Part shown: piece by piece, positions 9,336 to 18,934 of the stretch
How positions within the stretch are numbered: position 1 is the stretch's first letter
Layout of the letters: each line of letters opens with the position of its first letter
NCBI GenBank assembly: GCA_018882785.1
Contig: VERI01000001.1
Coordinates: forward strand, 186,001-250,000
Reading direction: 5' to 3'
DNA length: 64,000 nucleotides
Source of the DNA: Burkholderiaceae bacterium
GTDB lineage: Bacteria > Pseudomonadota > Gammaproteobacteria > Burkholderiales > Burkholderiaceae_A
Notes under the pieces: model-generated
Database searches by the model: none
The model's input: the letters and a program-made list of their open reading frames with translations, nothing else
Told to the model about the DNA's origin: nothing
Made by a program: the position numbers and the translations under genes

Positions 9336-10294
9336 CGTGACCCGCCCGCGATTCTCAGAAATAAACCTCTGCGTACAAACAGTACTGCAAGGATCAGAAT
9401 GAGGCCTAGGATTAGCATCCAGTGCTCGGTGATGCCGGCAAGCCAGGCCTCCAGCAGGACCAGGGCTGCCGCGCCCACAATCGCGCCCATATGGCTGCCC
9501 AGACCCCCAAGAATGACCATCATGATCAGTTCGCCAGAGCGCATCCAACTCAGCATATCGGGTGATGCGATTCGCATCTGATTGGCCCAGAGTGCGCCAC
9601 CCAGTCCTGCAAGCACCCCTGCGATTACAAAAGCGACAAGCCTCACCCGATGCACGGGAATGCCGAGCGCGCGCGCCCGACGCTCGTTGATCTTTCCGGC
9701 CTGGAGCGCTCTGCCAAATGGCGATGCGGTAAGTCGTGATAGCAGCACAAACGCCGTTAGTAAACTAACGAAGCAGACGTAATACAGGGTGATTGGGCTG
9801 GCAAGGGGGATTCCCGCCAGAACATTCCGTCCGGTCATCGCGAGCCCATCATCACCGCCATAAAATTTCAGGGAGATGACGATGAAAAACAACATCTGCG
9901 AGAACGCCAGTGTGATCATGATGAAGTACACGCCGCGGGTGCGCAGGCACAGCGCCCCGAGGCCCAGGGCAAGTAAGCCGCTGATCAACATGGCGATCGG
10001 CCAGACCATCAACGCATCATTGCTGCCCATCCAGCCCAGCATGGGTATGCCTTGGCTTGTGTGAAACGCGATCAGGGCGACGGCATAACCACCCACACCG
10101 AAATATGCCGCATGGCCCAGGCTCACCAGGCCACCGTAGCCCATGATCAGATTCAGGCTCATGGCGACCAGTCCGAGAATGAGAATTCGCGTCCAGATGT
10201 TGATCCAATAGGTCTGCCCCATCGCCATTGCGAGTAAAGGAAACAGCGCCAAGAACACCCATAAACCGATGGTAAGAATTTGGTCGCGATTCAT
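9332..10294 (-). CDS. livM: Branched-chain amino acid-type ABC transporter permease (LivM)
   Basis: 320 residues with 8-9 hydrophobic helices. LivM-family landmarks are LNLIMGYGGLVSLGHAAYFGVGGY and the GGLGSHMGAIVGA motif near the end that contacts the ATPases. It forms the membrane pore with LivH. It starts at ATG 10294, 3 bp from the livH stop, and overlaps livG by 4 bp. Confidence 0.9.
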   Translation of the reverse strand: MNRDQILTIGLWVFLALFPLLAMAMGQTYWINIWTRILILGLVAMSLNLIMGYGGLVSLGHAAYFGVGGYAVALIAFHTSQGIPMLGWMGSNDALMVWPIAMLISGLLALGLGALCLRTRGVYFIMITLAFSQMLFFIVISLKFYGGDDGLAMTGRNVLAGIPLASPITLYYVCFVSLLTAFVLLSRLTASPFGRALQAGKINERRARALGIPVHRVRLVAFVIAGVLAGLGGALWANQMRIASPDMLSWMRSGELIMMVILGGLGSHMGAIVGAAALVLLEAWLAGITEHWMLILGLILILAVLFVRRGLFLRIAGGSR

Positions 10295-10297
10295 GGC

Positions 10298-11242
10298 CTA
10301 GTGCCCAGCGTGCGAGGCTCGGTTTCCTGCTGCAGGAAATAGTCCCGTGGGTCTGATCACCAACACAAGCGCCATCACCAGATACACCATGATGGATGAG
10401 AGTCCCGCTGCAAGGCTGTCGCCGGTTGGCCCTCCGATCCATGATTTGATGGCTGGCCCGGCAACAGCGCGGCTTAAGGTGTCAATTATGCCAACCACCA
10501 TCGCCCCCGCAAATGCGCCCTTCAGAGAACCGATGCCGCCGATCACGACCACAACAAAAGTAAGAATCAGGACATCTTCGCCCATTCCAATCTGAACGCT
10601 ACGAACGGGGCCGATGAGGGCGCCGGCAACGCCACAGAGCAGGGCACCGACACCGAATACAACGGTGTAGAGTCGAGCAATATTGACACCGAGCGCGCCG
10701 ACCATATCGCGATGTGTGGCACCCGCACGAATCTGCATTCCCAGTCGGGATCGGGTGATGAGCTGCCACAGGAGAACAGCGATCACGATCCCTGCGGCCA
10801 TCACGAAAAGTCGATACTGTGGATAGGGAACGCCTGGAAAGATCTCAACCTGACCCGCTGCCCACTGGGGCATGGGCATAAAAAGTGGCGAGCGGCCAAA
10901 GAGCATTGCCATCGCCTCGTTGGTAAACAGAATGACACCAAACGTCGCAAGTACCTGATCCAAGTGCTCGCGGTGGTAGAGGCGACGGATGATCACGAAC
11001 TCCACCAGCAGGCCAAATAGTCCGGCTGCGGCCGCACCACCGGCGGTGGCTGCGACGAATGAGCCCGTCTTGACAGCAATGGCCGCCGCCGCATAGGCCC
11101 CCACCATATACATCGAGCCATGGGCAAGATTCAGAATACCCATGACCCCAAAGATCAGGGTCAGGCCTGCGGCTAACAGGTAAAGCGTCAGGCCAAGTTG
11201 CAGGCCGTTGACGCTCTGCTCGATCAGCAGTTCGATCGACAC
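10298..11242 (-). CDS. livH: Branched-chain amino acid-type ABC transporter permease (LivH)
   Basis: 314 residues with about eight membrane helices. LivH hallmarks are the N-terminal NGLQLGLTLYLLAAGLTLIFG, the NLAHGSMYM motif and the cytoplasmic GGIGSLKGAFAGA loop that docks on the ATPases. The start is GTG 11242, only 3 bp after the binding-protein stop. Confidence 0.9.
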   Translation of the reverse strand: MSIELLIEQSVNGLQLGLTLYLLAAGLTLIFGVMGILNLAHGSMYMVGAYAAAAIAVKTGSFVAATAGGAAAAGLFGLLVEFVIIRRLYHREHLDQVLATFGVILFTNEAMAMLFGRSPLFMPMPQWAAGQVEIFPGVPYPQYRLFVMAAGIVIAVLLWQLITRSRLGMQIRAGATHRDMVGALGVNIARLYTVVFGVGALLCGVAGALIGPVRSVQIGMGEDVLILTFVVVVIGGIGSLKGAFAGAMVVGIIDTLSRAVAGPAIKSWIGGPTGDSLAAGLSSIMVYLVMALVLVIRPTGLFPAAGNRASHAGH

Positions 11243-11245
11243 ACC

Positions 11246-12490
11246 TTACATCTTGCACTCTTGGGCGTAGGGATCGCCCTCGTTGGTCAGCACCTTCACG
11301 CCCGTTTTGAGAGACAGTTTTCCGTCTGACCCCTTGACTGCAGACACCTGGTACCAGTCATGGACGGGATGCTGATTCTGACCGAACCGGAAATTTCCAC
11401 GAGTGAGTTTTGCATCGGCCTTCAGCATTGCCGCACGGAATTTCTCCGTATCGTCCACTTTCCCGCCGGTGGCCTTTAGTGCAGCCCCGATGAGCCGGGC
11501 AGCATCATAGCCCTGTGCAGCATAGGGGGTTGGCTCTCGGTTGTACTTACTGCGAAATCCCTCGACAAATGCCTTGCTGACAGGATTTTCAAAATCACCA
11601 TTCCAATGTGATGTGGCAATGACGCCGACAGCGTCTTCACCCACCGCGCCAAGAATTCGTGATTCGAGTCCAGGCATTGGAACCACGAGAGGAATGGTTG
11701 CCTTCAGGCCAGCCTGCGAGTACTGCTTAATAAAGGCGATACCAGAACCGCCCGGATGAAACTGATAGACAGCATCCGGTTTAAGCTGACGAATACGCGC
11801 CATTTCAGCGGCAAAGTCGGTGGAGTTGAGATTGGTATAGATCTCTTCAATTACCGAGCCCTTATATTTGGTTTTGAATCCATTGATGGCATCTTTGCCG
11901 GCCTGATAGTTTGGCGCCAAAAGGACCATTCGCTTATAGCCTAAGGACTGTGCCAGCGCACCCGATGCGGCATGCAGAGAGTCGTTCTGCCAGCTCGCAA
12001 CAAAATAATTGCGATGACAGCCCTTTCCGGCGAAGTTCGATGGGGCTGCATTCGGACTTACAAAAATCGCATTCGCGGCCAGTAGGTCAGGCACGACTGC
12101 TGCGGCCACGTTTGAAAAAATGAGACCTGAGAACAGTCTGATCTTGTCGCTTTGCAGGAACTTCTCTGCAATCTGTTTGCCTGCGGCTGGCTGAAGCTTG
12201 TCATCTTCAACAATCAACTGTACCGGTACACCACCGAGTCGGCCTTTTTCTTCATCGATTGCAAGCATGAAGCCATCGCGGGCGTCCTGGCCAAGATAGC
12301 CAGCCGGGGTGGAGAGGGTCGTGATGAATCCGATCTTGACTTGTGCTGCAGCCGGCAGAGCGGATAGCAGGCCGCTGCAGATCAGGCCCGCGATTGCCCA
12401 TTGGGCAGTTCGGCTGGGCCGATGGTGGGCTGCCGGATGCGGCTGCTGGGTTGCGCTGAGCGGGCAAGCGGTTGAAAATTTCTGGCTCAC
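11246..12490 (-). CDS. ABC transporter substrate-binding protein, LivK-like
   Basis: 414 residues from a GTG at 12490 that has AAGGA about 8 nt upstream; a GTG at 12505 is the alternative. An N-terminal signal peptide ends at LPAAAQ. The type I periplasmic-binding fold of the Leu/Ile/Val family follows (VKIGFITTLSTPAGYLGQ, then the SPNAAPS hinge region). Ligands of such proteins range from branched-chain amino acids to aromatic acids and amides. Here the co-transcribed esterase and divergent MaoC gene suggest, weakly, a non-amino-acid substrate. It is the first gene of the five-gene transporter. Confidence 0.85.
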   Translation of the reverse strand: MSQKFSTACPLSATQQPHPAAHHRPSRTAQWAIAGLICSGLLSALPAAAQVKIGFITTLSTPAGYLGQDARDGFMLAIDEEKGRLGGVPVQLIVEDDKLQPAAGKQIAEKFLQSDKIRLFSGLIFSNVAAAVVPDLLAANAIFVSPNAAPSNFAGKGCHRNYFVASWQNDSLHAASGALAQSLGYKRMVLLAPNYQAGKDAINGFKTKYKGSVIEEIYTNLNSTDFAAEMARIRQLKPDAVYQFHPGGSGIAFIKQYSQAGLKATIPLVVPMPGLESRILGAVGEDAVGVIATSHWNGDFENPVSKAFVEGFRSKYNREPTPYAAQGYDAARLIGAALKATGGKVDDTEKFRAAMLKADAKLTRGNFRFGQNQHPVHDWYQVSAVKGSDGKLSLKTGVKVLTNEGDPYAQECKM

Positions 12491-12591
12491 GTGTCGTCCT
12501 TTCACAACTTTGATACATTCGAATATAGGTCAAACTGCAGCCTTGGGCATCGTGGTAATCCCCCGAGATGCTGCGCGAACGGGAGAGTGAC

Positions 12592-13038
12592 ATGCGATTT
12601 GCTGATTTCCACGAGGGCATGACTGCCGATATCGGCCCGGCGACCCTGACTGAGCAGGAGATCATCGAGTTCGCGCGACATTATGACCCACAGTGGTTTC
12701 ATACCGACCCGGACCGGGCGGCAAACGGCTGGCACGGAGGGCTGATCGCCAGTGGCTGGCATACCTGCAGCCTTGCGATGCGCCTGACGGTCGACAATTT
12801 TCTGCAGGATTCGGACTCCTTCGGATCCCCCGGGCTTGTCTATCTGAAGTGGCTTGCTCCGGTGCGGCCGAACGATGTCCTGATGCTGCGGGCGACCGTC
12901 TTGGAAAAGCGGGTCTCAGCAAAAAATCCGCTGATCGGGGTCATGCGTTGGCGATGGCAGCTCCGCAACCAAGATCAGGTCGAGGTGCTGGACCTTGAGG
13001 CCACGACATTATTTGACCTCAAGGACAGCAGCACCTAA
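12592..13038 (+). CDS. MaoC-like hot-dog-fold dehydratase
   Basis: 148 residues. It contains the (R)-specific enoyl-CoA hydratase/MaoC pattern: FARHYDPQWFHTDPDRA, with the catalytic Asp and His, then GGLIASGWHT. Such proteins hydrate enoyl-CoA esters or related acyl compounds. The ATG at 12592 was chosen because it follows GGGAGAG and gives the usual N-terminus (RFADFHEGM). The gene diverges from the ABC transporter and overlaps the convergent icd stop by 4 bp. Confidence 0.82.
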   Translation: MRFADFHEGMTADIGPATLTEQEIIEFARHYDPQWFHTDPDRAANGWHGGLIASGWHTCSLAMRLTVDNFLQDSDSFGSPGLVYLKWLAPVRPNDVLMLRATVLEKRVSAKNPLIGVMRWRWQLRNQDQVEVLDLEATTLFDLKDSST

Positions 13039-15266
13039 GCCATCGTGGCGAGTGCGGTATTAAAGGTTTGACTTGGTCGCATGATGGCCTCAATCTTTTT
13101 CTCGTCAACCTTGTAGTAGCCGCCGATGTCCACGGGCTTGCCCTGTACGGCATTGAGTTCGGCAACGATCTTTTGTTCCTGATCAGCCAGTGATTTGGCA
13201 AGGGCCGAAAACTGGCCAGCCAGTGCGCTGTCGTCGCGCTGGGCGGCGAGTTCCTGCGCCCAGTACATTGCCAGGTAGAACTGGCTGCCCCTGTTATCGA
13301 GCTCACCGGTTTTGGGGGATGGAGATTTCCGGTTGTCCAGCAGTCTGCCGGTGGCGGCATCAAGCGTCTTGGCCAGAATCTTTGCTTTGTTATTGCCGGT
13401 TTTGATTCCAAGCTCCTCGAGGCTGACCGCTAATGCAAGAAATTCACCGAGCGAGTCCCAGCGCAAATGGTTCTCTTCTGTGAGCTGCTGCACATGTTTG
13501 GGTGCGGAACCGCCTGCGCCCGTCTCGTACATACCGCCTCCGGCCATGAGGGGCACGATCGACAGCATTTTGGCGCTGGTGCCAAGCTCCATGATGGGGA
13601 ATAGATCGGTCAGATAGTCTCGGAGAATATTTCCCGTGACAGAGATCGTATCGAATCCGCGTACGACCCTTTCGAGTGTGTAGCGCATCGCGCGGACCTG
13701 GGACATGATCTGGATATCTAGGCCCTCGGTGTCATGTTCCTTCAGATAGTTTTTGACTTTTTTGATCAGTTCATTTTCATGCGGCCGATAGGGGTCCAGC
13801 CAGAATACGGCAGGCATGCCGGAATTACGGCAACGGGTTACAGCGAGTTTGACCCAGTCGCGGATCGGGGCATCTTTCACCTGGCACATGCGCCAGATAT
13901 CTCCCTCTTCGACATTCTGGGTCAGCAGTACTTCCCCGGTTTGAATATCAGTGATGTTGGCGATACCGTCTTCGGAGATCTCGTAGGTTTTATCGTGCGA
14001 CCCATATTCCTCTGCCTGTTGGGCCATCAGGCCGACATTGGGAACCGTGCCCATCGTCCGTGGATCGAAAGCCCCATGCCACTTACAGAAATTGATCATC
14101 TCCTGATAGATCCGGGCAAAGGTGCTCTCCGGCATGACGGCCTTGACTTCCTTTAGCCGGCCGTCTGCACCATACATTTTTCCGCCGTTACGAATCATGG
14201 CGGGCATGGAGGCGTCAACGATCACATCGTTGGGTGAGTGGAAGTTGGTGATGCCTTTTGCGGAGTCCACCATCGCCAGCTCAGGACGATGCTCGTGGCA
14301 GGCATGCAGGTCTCTTTGGATCTCCTCCCGCTCGCGCTCTGGCAGGGTTGCAATCTTGTTGTAAAGATCCACCATGCCGTTATTGACGTTGACCCCAAGT
14401 TCTTTAAATGTCTTGGCGTGTTTTTCGAATGCTTCTTTGTAAAAAATCTTCACACAGTGGCCAAACACAATTGGATGTGACACTTTCATCATGGTGGCTT
14501 TAACGTGCAGAGAGAACATCACACCGGACTTGCGCGCGTCTTCGATCTCGCGTTCATAAAAGTCGCAGAGGGCCTTACGGCTCATGAACATGGAGTCAAT
14601 GATTTCGCCTTCTTGCAGCTCGACTTTTGGTTTTAGAACAATCGCTTTTCCGCTTTTGGTAATCAATTCCATTTTGACCGTGCGTGCCCGGTCCAATGTC
14701 ATGGATTTTTCACCGTGGTAGAAGTCTCCGGAGTGCATATGCGAGACGTGGGTGCGGGAGGCCTGCATCCACTCCGCCATGGCGTGGGGATTTTTCCGGG
14801 CGTATTCCTTCACGGCACGTGGGGCCCGTCGGTCTGAATTTCCCTCTCGCAATACTGGATTTACAGCTGAGCCAATACATTTGGCGTAGCGATCTCTAAT
14901 GGCCTTTTCTTCGTCGTTCTTGGGGTCACTCGGGTAGTCGGGGATCTTGTAGCCCTTGGCCTGGAGTTCTTTAATGGCAGCGACCAATTGGGCGACGGTT
15001 GCGCTGATGTTGGGCAGCTTAATGATGTTGGCATCGGGCTGGAGGGTCTTTTTGCCGAGTTCTGCAAGGGTATCGGGCATCCGCTGCTCCGGCGAGAGGC
15101 ACTCTGGGAAACTGCCGAGAACGCGTGCGGCGAGCGAGATGTCGGAGACTTCAACGCGCACACCGGCGGGCTTTGTAAAGCTGCGGATCACGGGCAGGAA
15201 TGCATGGGTGGCCAGCATGGGGGCCTCGTCGGTCAGCGTGTAGATAATGGTCGGCTCTTGACTCAT
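13035..15266 (-). CDS. icd: Monomeric NADP-dependent isocitrate dehydrogenase
   Basis: 743 residues, the size of the monomeric IDH class (about 740) and not the 415-residue dimeric form. Family segments are the start [22 protein letters not shown] with substrate-binding Ser and Arg, [25 protein letters not shown], and [10 protein letters not shown]. It converts isocitrate to 2-oxoglutarate with NADPH formation in the TCA cycle. It is a single gene with an AGGAGA ribosome-binding site. The 261 bp upstream (15267-15527) hold only its leader and no recognisable gene. Confidence 0.95.
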   Translation of the reverse strand: MSQEPTIIYTLTDEAPMLATHAFLPVIRSFTKPAGVRVEVSDISLAARVLGSFPECLSPEQRMPDTLAELGKKTLQPDANIIKLPNISATVAQLVAAIKELQAKGYKIPDYPSDPKNDEEKAIRDRYAKCIGSAVNPVLREGNSDRRAPRAVKEYARKNPHAMAEWMQASRTHVSHMHSGDFYHGEKSMTLDRARTVKMELITKSGKAIVLKPKVELQEGEIIDSMFMSRKALCDFYEREIEDARKSGVMFSLHVKATMMKVSHPIVFGHCVKIFYKEAFEKHAKTFKELGVNVNNGMVDLYNKIATLPEREREEIQRDLHACHEHRPELAMVDSAKGITNFHSPNDVIVDASMPAMIRNGGKMYGADGRLKEVKAVMPESTFARIYQEMINFCKWHGAFDPRTMGTVPNVGLMAQQAEEYGSHDKTYEISEDGIANITDIQTGEVLLTQNVEEGDIWRMCQVKDAPIRDWVKLAVTRCRNSGMPAVFWLDPYRPHENELIKKVKNYLKEHDTEGLDIQIMSQVRAMRYTLERVVRGFDTISVTGNILRDYLTDLFPIMELGTSAKMLSIVPLMAGGGMYETGAGGSAPKHVQQLTEENHLRWDSLGEFLALAVSLEELGIKTGNNKAKILAKTLDAATGRLLDNRKSPSPKTGELDNRGSQFYLAMYWAQELAAQRDDSALAGQFSALAKSLADQEQKIVAELNAVQGKPVDIGGYYKVDEKKIEAIMRPSQTFNTALATMA

Positions 15267-15527
15267 TCGGTTTCTCCTCTGATGTTGTCCCGGCCTGGAT
15301 CTTCTGTTGTTTGATCGAGATTATCGCTGACACTGCCCTACCTTGCTGTCTCAGCCTGGCCTGCGTCGGAATTTCGGATCACGGGATGTGCTCGGAGCCT
15401 TGATCGCCCAGCGTTGGCGGTGGTTTTCCACGGGCCATGCGGGGCTGTGGACGGCCAGACCTGCCCGGGATGTTGTCCTGACCGGCCCGTCAGCCCCCAT
15501 ACTTGCCTTCTTTCATGTGGAGTTTTT

Positions 15528-16013
15528 TTGAAGAATCTTTCTTTATTGCGACACGCTACTGCGGTTAAAGACCCCCGCTTTGTTGATTTCGATCGTCCAC
15601 TGGACCCGACCGGAGAGCGTGAAGTGATGCGGCTTGGGATGGCCCTTCGAGATCTTGGCGCTCACTTTGATCAGATTTTTTGCAGCCCTGCAGTCCGCAC
15701 AGTCCGAACGGCAGCACTATTGCTTCAGGCCATGGATCATCCGACAGACGGGCGCGTGACGGTTGAGCGAGCCATGTACACCAGCTCAACCATGGTGTTG
15801 TTTCGAATGATTGGCCGGATCCCAGATGACCATGATCACGTGCTGTTGGTTGGCCACAATCCAGAATTTACGGAGCTCGCCAATCGACTCTCGATCGATG
15901 TCGGTGAGCTCGATCCCTGCACCTATGTCCGGTTTGAATTTGACGTCGACTCTTGGCTCAGCTTAGAGCACGCTACGCCGGTGAATGTCGCGATACTTCG
16001 TCCGCCGCATTAG
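15528..16013 (+). CDS. sixA: Phosphohistidine phosphatase SixA
   Basis: 161 residues from TTG 15528, the same length as E. coli SixA. The TTG follows a TGGAG ribosome-binding site; the open frame extends upstream without similarity. The histidine phosphatase RHA motif (LSLLRHATA) is at the start, with SPAVRTVRTA, and the second His lies in LLVGHNPEFTEL. It removes phosphate from His-containing phosphotransfer domains; its targets here are unknown. It converges with the dehydrogenase gene and overlaps it by 4 bp. Confidence 0.85.
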   Translation: MKNLSLLRHATAVKDPRFVDFDRPLDPTGEREVMRLGMALRDLGAHFDQIFCSPAVRTVRTAALLLQAMDHPTDGRVTVERAMYTSSTMVLFRMIGRIPDDHDHVLLVGHNPEFTELANRLSIDVGELDPCTYVRFEFDVDSWLSLEHATPVNVAILRPPH

Positions 16014-17074
16014 CCTGAATCGCTCTGCCGCAGGCTCTCCATATCGATCACAAATCGATAGCGGACATCGTTACGATCGAGTCGTTCAAAGGCAGCATTA
16101 AGATCGGATATCGAAATCAGCTCGATGTCAGCGGTAATCTGGTGGGCTGCACTGAACTCCAGCATGTCTTGGGTCTCACGAATACTGCCAATCAGTGAGC
16201 CGGCGATTCGACGCCGCCGGAATAGCAGGTTAAAGACCTTAGGGCTTGCATGCGGCTCGGCGGGTGCCCCGACCAGTATCTGCGTGCCGTCGCGTTTAAG
16301 CAGTCGTAAATATGTATCCAGATTGTGAGAGGCGGATACTGTATTGAGCACGATGTCCAGGGCTCCCGAATACCGGGACATTGCTTTTTTATCGGTAGAC
16401 AGGCAGGCCTCATGGGCGCCCAGATCGAGGGCATCAGAAAGTTTTGCTTCTGAGCTGGAGAAGAGCACGACATGGGCGCCCATTGCCGAGGCGAACTTCA
16501 CCGCAAGATGGCCGAGACCGCCAAGGCCCACAATGCCCACTTTTTTGCCAGGGCCAGCGCCCCAGAGGCGCAGCGGAGAGTAGACGGTAATTCCCGCACA
16601 CAGCAGCGGCGCGGCACCAGCGAGCTGATTCCGTGAATGGTGTACACGAAGCGCATATTTCGCCGGTACCACGATACGTTCTGAAAACCCGCCAAGGGTA
16701 TGCGCAGTCTCATTAAGCGGACTGTTGAAGGTTCCCAGGAAACCTTGATCGCAATATTGCTCGAGCGACTCTTCGCAGGACGTACAAACCCCGCAGGAGC
16801 CGATGATGCATCCCACGCCAACGATCTCTCCTTCGCGAAAGCGGTCAACGCCTGCCCCAAGTCTGCCGATGCGACCGATAATTTCATGGCCGGGAACACA
16901 AGGAAACAGTGTTGACTCCCAGTCATCCTGGATGCTGTGGAGATCAGAGTGGCAGATCCCGCAGTACAGAATCTCGATTTCGATTTCGCCTGGACCCGGC
17001 GGCTGGCGGGTGATCCGATAGGGGACGAGCGGACCCTTGGCAGTCAGCGCGGCGTAGGCCTTCGTGTTGGGCAT
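16010..17074 (-). CDS. Zinc-dependent NAD(P) alcohol dehydrogenase (YahK/CAD type)
   Basis: 354 residues from ATG 17074, the start that matches the family N-terminus (MPNTKAYAAL). Medium-chain dehydrogenase features: catalytic zinc ligands Cys and His in YCGICHSDLH, GHEIIGRIGRLG, four structural-zinc Cys in the GSCGVCTSCEESLEQYC region, and Rossmann GLGGLGHLAVK. It probably reduces aldehydes, using NADPH as YahK-type enzymes do. It diverges from bchE, and the 133 bp between them carry one PpsR site and an FNR-like box, so it may be co-regulated with photosynthesis genes. No known photosynthetic role. Confidence 0.88.
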   Translation of the reverse strand: MPNTKAYAALTAKGPLVPYRITRQPPGPGEIEIEILYCGICHSDLHSIQDDWESTLFPCVPGHEIIGRIGRLGAGVDRFREGEIVGVGCIIGSCGVCTSCEESLEQYCDQGFLGTFNSPLNETAHTLGGFSERIVVPAKYALRVHHSRNQLAGAAPLLCAGITVYSPLRLWGAGPGKKVGIVGLGGLGHLAVKFASAMGAHVVLFSSSEAKLSDALDLGAHEACLSTDKKAMSRYSGALDIVLNTVSASHNLDTYLRLLKRDGTQILVGAPAEPHASPKVFNLLFRRRRIAGSLIGSIRETQDMLEFSAAHQITADIELISISDLNAAFERLDRNDVRYRFVIDMESLRQSDSG

Positions 17075-17120
17075 GACGCCATGGTATGCCAATGGACCGC
17101 CGGGCAAAAACGCGCCCCAC

Positions 17121-17134
17121 TTGATGTGTGTCAA
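17121..17134 (+). promoter_or_regulatory. FNR-type box before bchE
   Basis: TTGATGTGTGTCAA matches the FNR/Anr consensus TTGAT-N4-ATCAA at 9 of 10 positions. Its centre is 41.5 bp before about 17169, and a weak -10 (TAACTT, 17157-17162) fits that start, giving class II activator geometry. Oxygen-sensing FNR would then turn on the anaerobic cyclase gene at low oxygen. It overlaps the PpsR site. Confidence 0.6.
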
Positions 17135-17146
17135 GAACTCTTGACA
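17129..17146. promoter_or_regulatory. PpsR/CrtJ binding site before bchE
   Basis: TGTCAAGAACTCTTGACA is a near-perfect palindrome matching the PpsR/CrtJ consensus TGT-N12-ACA. It lies in the adh-bchE divergent region and covers about -40 to -23 of the predicted FNR-type promoter, where a repressor would block transcription. ppsR itself is in this window. Confidence 0.8.
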
Positions 17147-17207
17147 CCCCTTGCGCTAACTTGGCAGGAGGTTATGAGGCGCCACGGTCGGCGCAAAGGA
17201 AACTCCC

Positions 17208-18899
17208 ATGCGCGTTGTGCTGATTCATCCCAATTATCATTCCGGCGGCGCCGAGATCGCAGGCAATTGGCCTCCGGCTTGGGTCGCTTATCTGACAGGC
17301 TATCTGAAATCGGGCGGCTACACCGATATCACCTTCATCGATGCGATGACCCATAACCTCGATGAGGATACGGTCCGCGAGCGTCTGATCGCACTTGCGC
17401 CTGATGTGGTGGGTGCGACAGCCATTACCCCTGCCATCTACAAGGCAGAGCGAATTCTGCAGATCGCGAAAGAGGTTAATCCGCAGGTTGTAGCGGTACT
17501 CGGCGGCATTCATGCCACCTTCATGTATCCCCAGGTGCTGAAAGAGGCGCCCTGGATTGATGCGGTGGTCCGGGGGGAGGGCGAGCAGATATTTCTTAAT
17601 CTCGTCACTGCGGTCGACAACGGCAGCTGGGCCAAGGATCGGGGGTCGGTCCGAGGGATTGCCTTTCTCAATCCAGATGGCAAGGTGGTCTCAACGCCGG
17701 CAGAGCCCACGATTGAGGATCTGGACAAGATACAGCCTGACTGGAGCATTCTCGATTGGGAGAAGTACATCTATATCCCGATGAATACCCGTGTGGCGAT
17801 TCCAAATTTCGCACGTGGATGTCCGTTTACCTGCACCTTCTGCAGCCAGTGGAAATTCTGGCGTGACTATCGAATTCGTGACCCCAAGAAGGTGGTCGAT
17901 GAGATTGAGAATCTGATCAAGAATCATGGCGTAGGATTTTTTATTCTTGCCGATGAAGAGCCGACGATTCATCGCAAGAAATTCATCCAGTTCTGCCAGG
18001 AACTTATTGATCGTGATCTTGGCATTCTTTGGGGCATCAATACACGGGTGACCGATATTCTGCGGGATGAGAAGCTGCTGCCCATGTTTCGCAGGGCGGG
18101 ACTGATCCATGTGTCGCTTGGCACCGAGGCGGCCGCCCAGTTAAAGCTCGACCGTTTCAATAAAGAAACGACCATTGCCCAGAATAAAAAAGCGATACAG
18201 CTGCTGCGCGATGCCGGCATTGTGACCGAGGCACAGTTCATCGTGGGTCTGGAGAATGAGACCAAGGAAACCCTTGAGGAAACCTATCGAATGACTCTGG
18301 ACTGGAACCCGGATATGGCGAACTGGGCCATGTATACACCGTGGCCATTTTCGGACTTGTTTCAAGAGCTCGGAGATAAGGTCGAGGTCTTTGATTTTGA
18401 AAAGTACAACTTCGTCACGCCGATTATGAAACCAGAGGCCATGGACCGCGGAGAGTTGCTGGATGGTGTGATGAGTAATTACCGACGATTTTTCATGCGC
18501 AAGACCTTTCTTCACTATCCCTGGACGCGCGATAAAACGCGGCGTCGATATCTGATGGGATGCCTGAAGGCATTTCTCAAGAGCAGCATGGAGCGTAAGT
18601 TCTATGACCTGGGGCGGGTTGGCTATTGGGGGCCGCAGAGCACCAAAAAGGTTGACTTTGCCTTCGATCCGTCGCGCACAATGGCTCCCGGATCTGAGAG
18701 TGTGGCCAGCGATGACGGCTGGGTCACGATGCATGGCCCGAAGATCGAGCATCGTCGGCGGCAGGGTGAGCTCAATGCGGCGATGGCCTGTGGTGGTGGC
18801 AATACGGAGCAGCTCAGTGACGCGGAGATGGATGCCGTGCTATCGGGCAAGCGGCTCGAAGAAGTTCGTCAAGAGCAGCCTGAGGCGTCTACGTCCTAA
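17208..18899 (+). CDS. bchE: Mg-protoporphyrin IX monomethyl ester anaerobic cyclase BchE
   Basis: 563 residues. A cobalamin-binding N-terminal domain (about 1-140) is followed by a radical-SAM domain with its CxxxCxxC cluster at Cys205, Cys209 and Cys212 ([19 protein letters not shown]). This family forms the isocyclic ring E of bacteriochlorophyll by an oxygen-independent route, using the keto oxygen from water. An AAAGGA ribosome-binding site precedes the ATG. Adjacent bchJ and the overlapping FNR and PpsR sites support a photosynthetic, low-oxygen role. The oxygen-dependent cyclase acsF is not in this window. Confidence 0.95.
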   Translation: MRVVLIHPNYHSGGAEIAGNWPPAWVAYLTGYLKSGGYTDITFIDAMTHNLDEDTVRERLIALAPDVVGATAITPAIYKAERILQIAKEVNPQVVAVLGGIHATFMYPQVLKEAPWIDAVVRGEGEQIFLNLVTAVDNGSWAKDRGSVRGIAFLNPDGKVVSTPAEPTIEDLDKIQPDWSILDWEKYIYIPMNTRVAIPNFARGCPFTCTFCSQWKFWRDYRIRDPKKVVDEIENLIKNHGVGFFILADEEPTIHRKKFIQFCQELIDRDLGILWGINTRVTDILRDEKLLPMFRRAGLIHVSLGTEAAAQLKLDRFNKETTIAQNKKAIQLLRDAGIVTEAQFIVGLENETKETLEETYRMTLDWNPDMANWAMYTPWPFSDLFQELGDKVEVFDFEKYNFVTPIMKPEAMDRGELLDGVMSNYRRFFMRKTFLHYPWTRDKTRRRYLMGCLKAFLKSSMERKFYDLGRVGYWGPQSTKKVDFAFDPSRTMAPGSESVASDDGWVTMHGPKIEHRRRQGELNAAMACGGGNTEQLSDAEMDAVLSGKRLEEVRQEQPEASTS

Positions 18900-18934
18900 G
18901 CCTTGCAACTGACGAGACTGCTGACGTATTTTCG

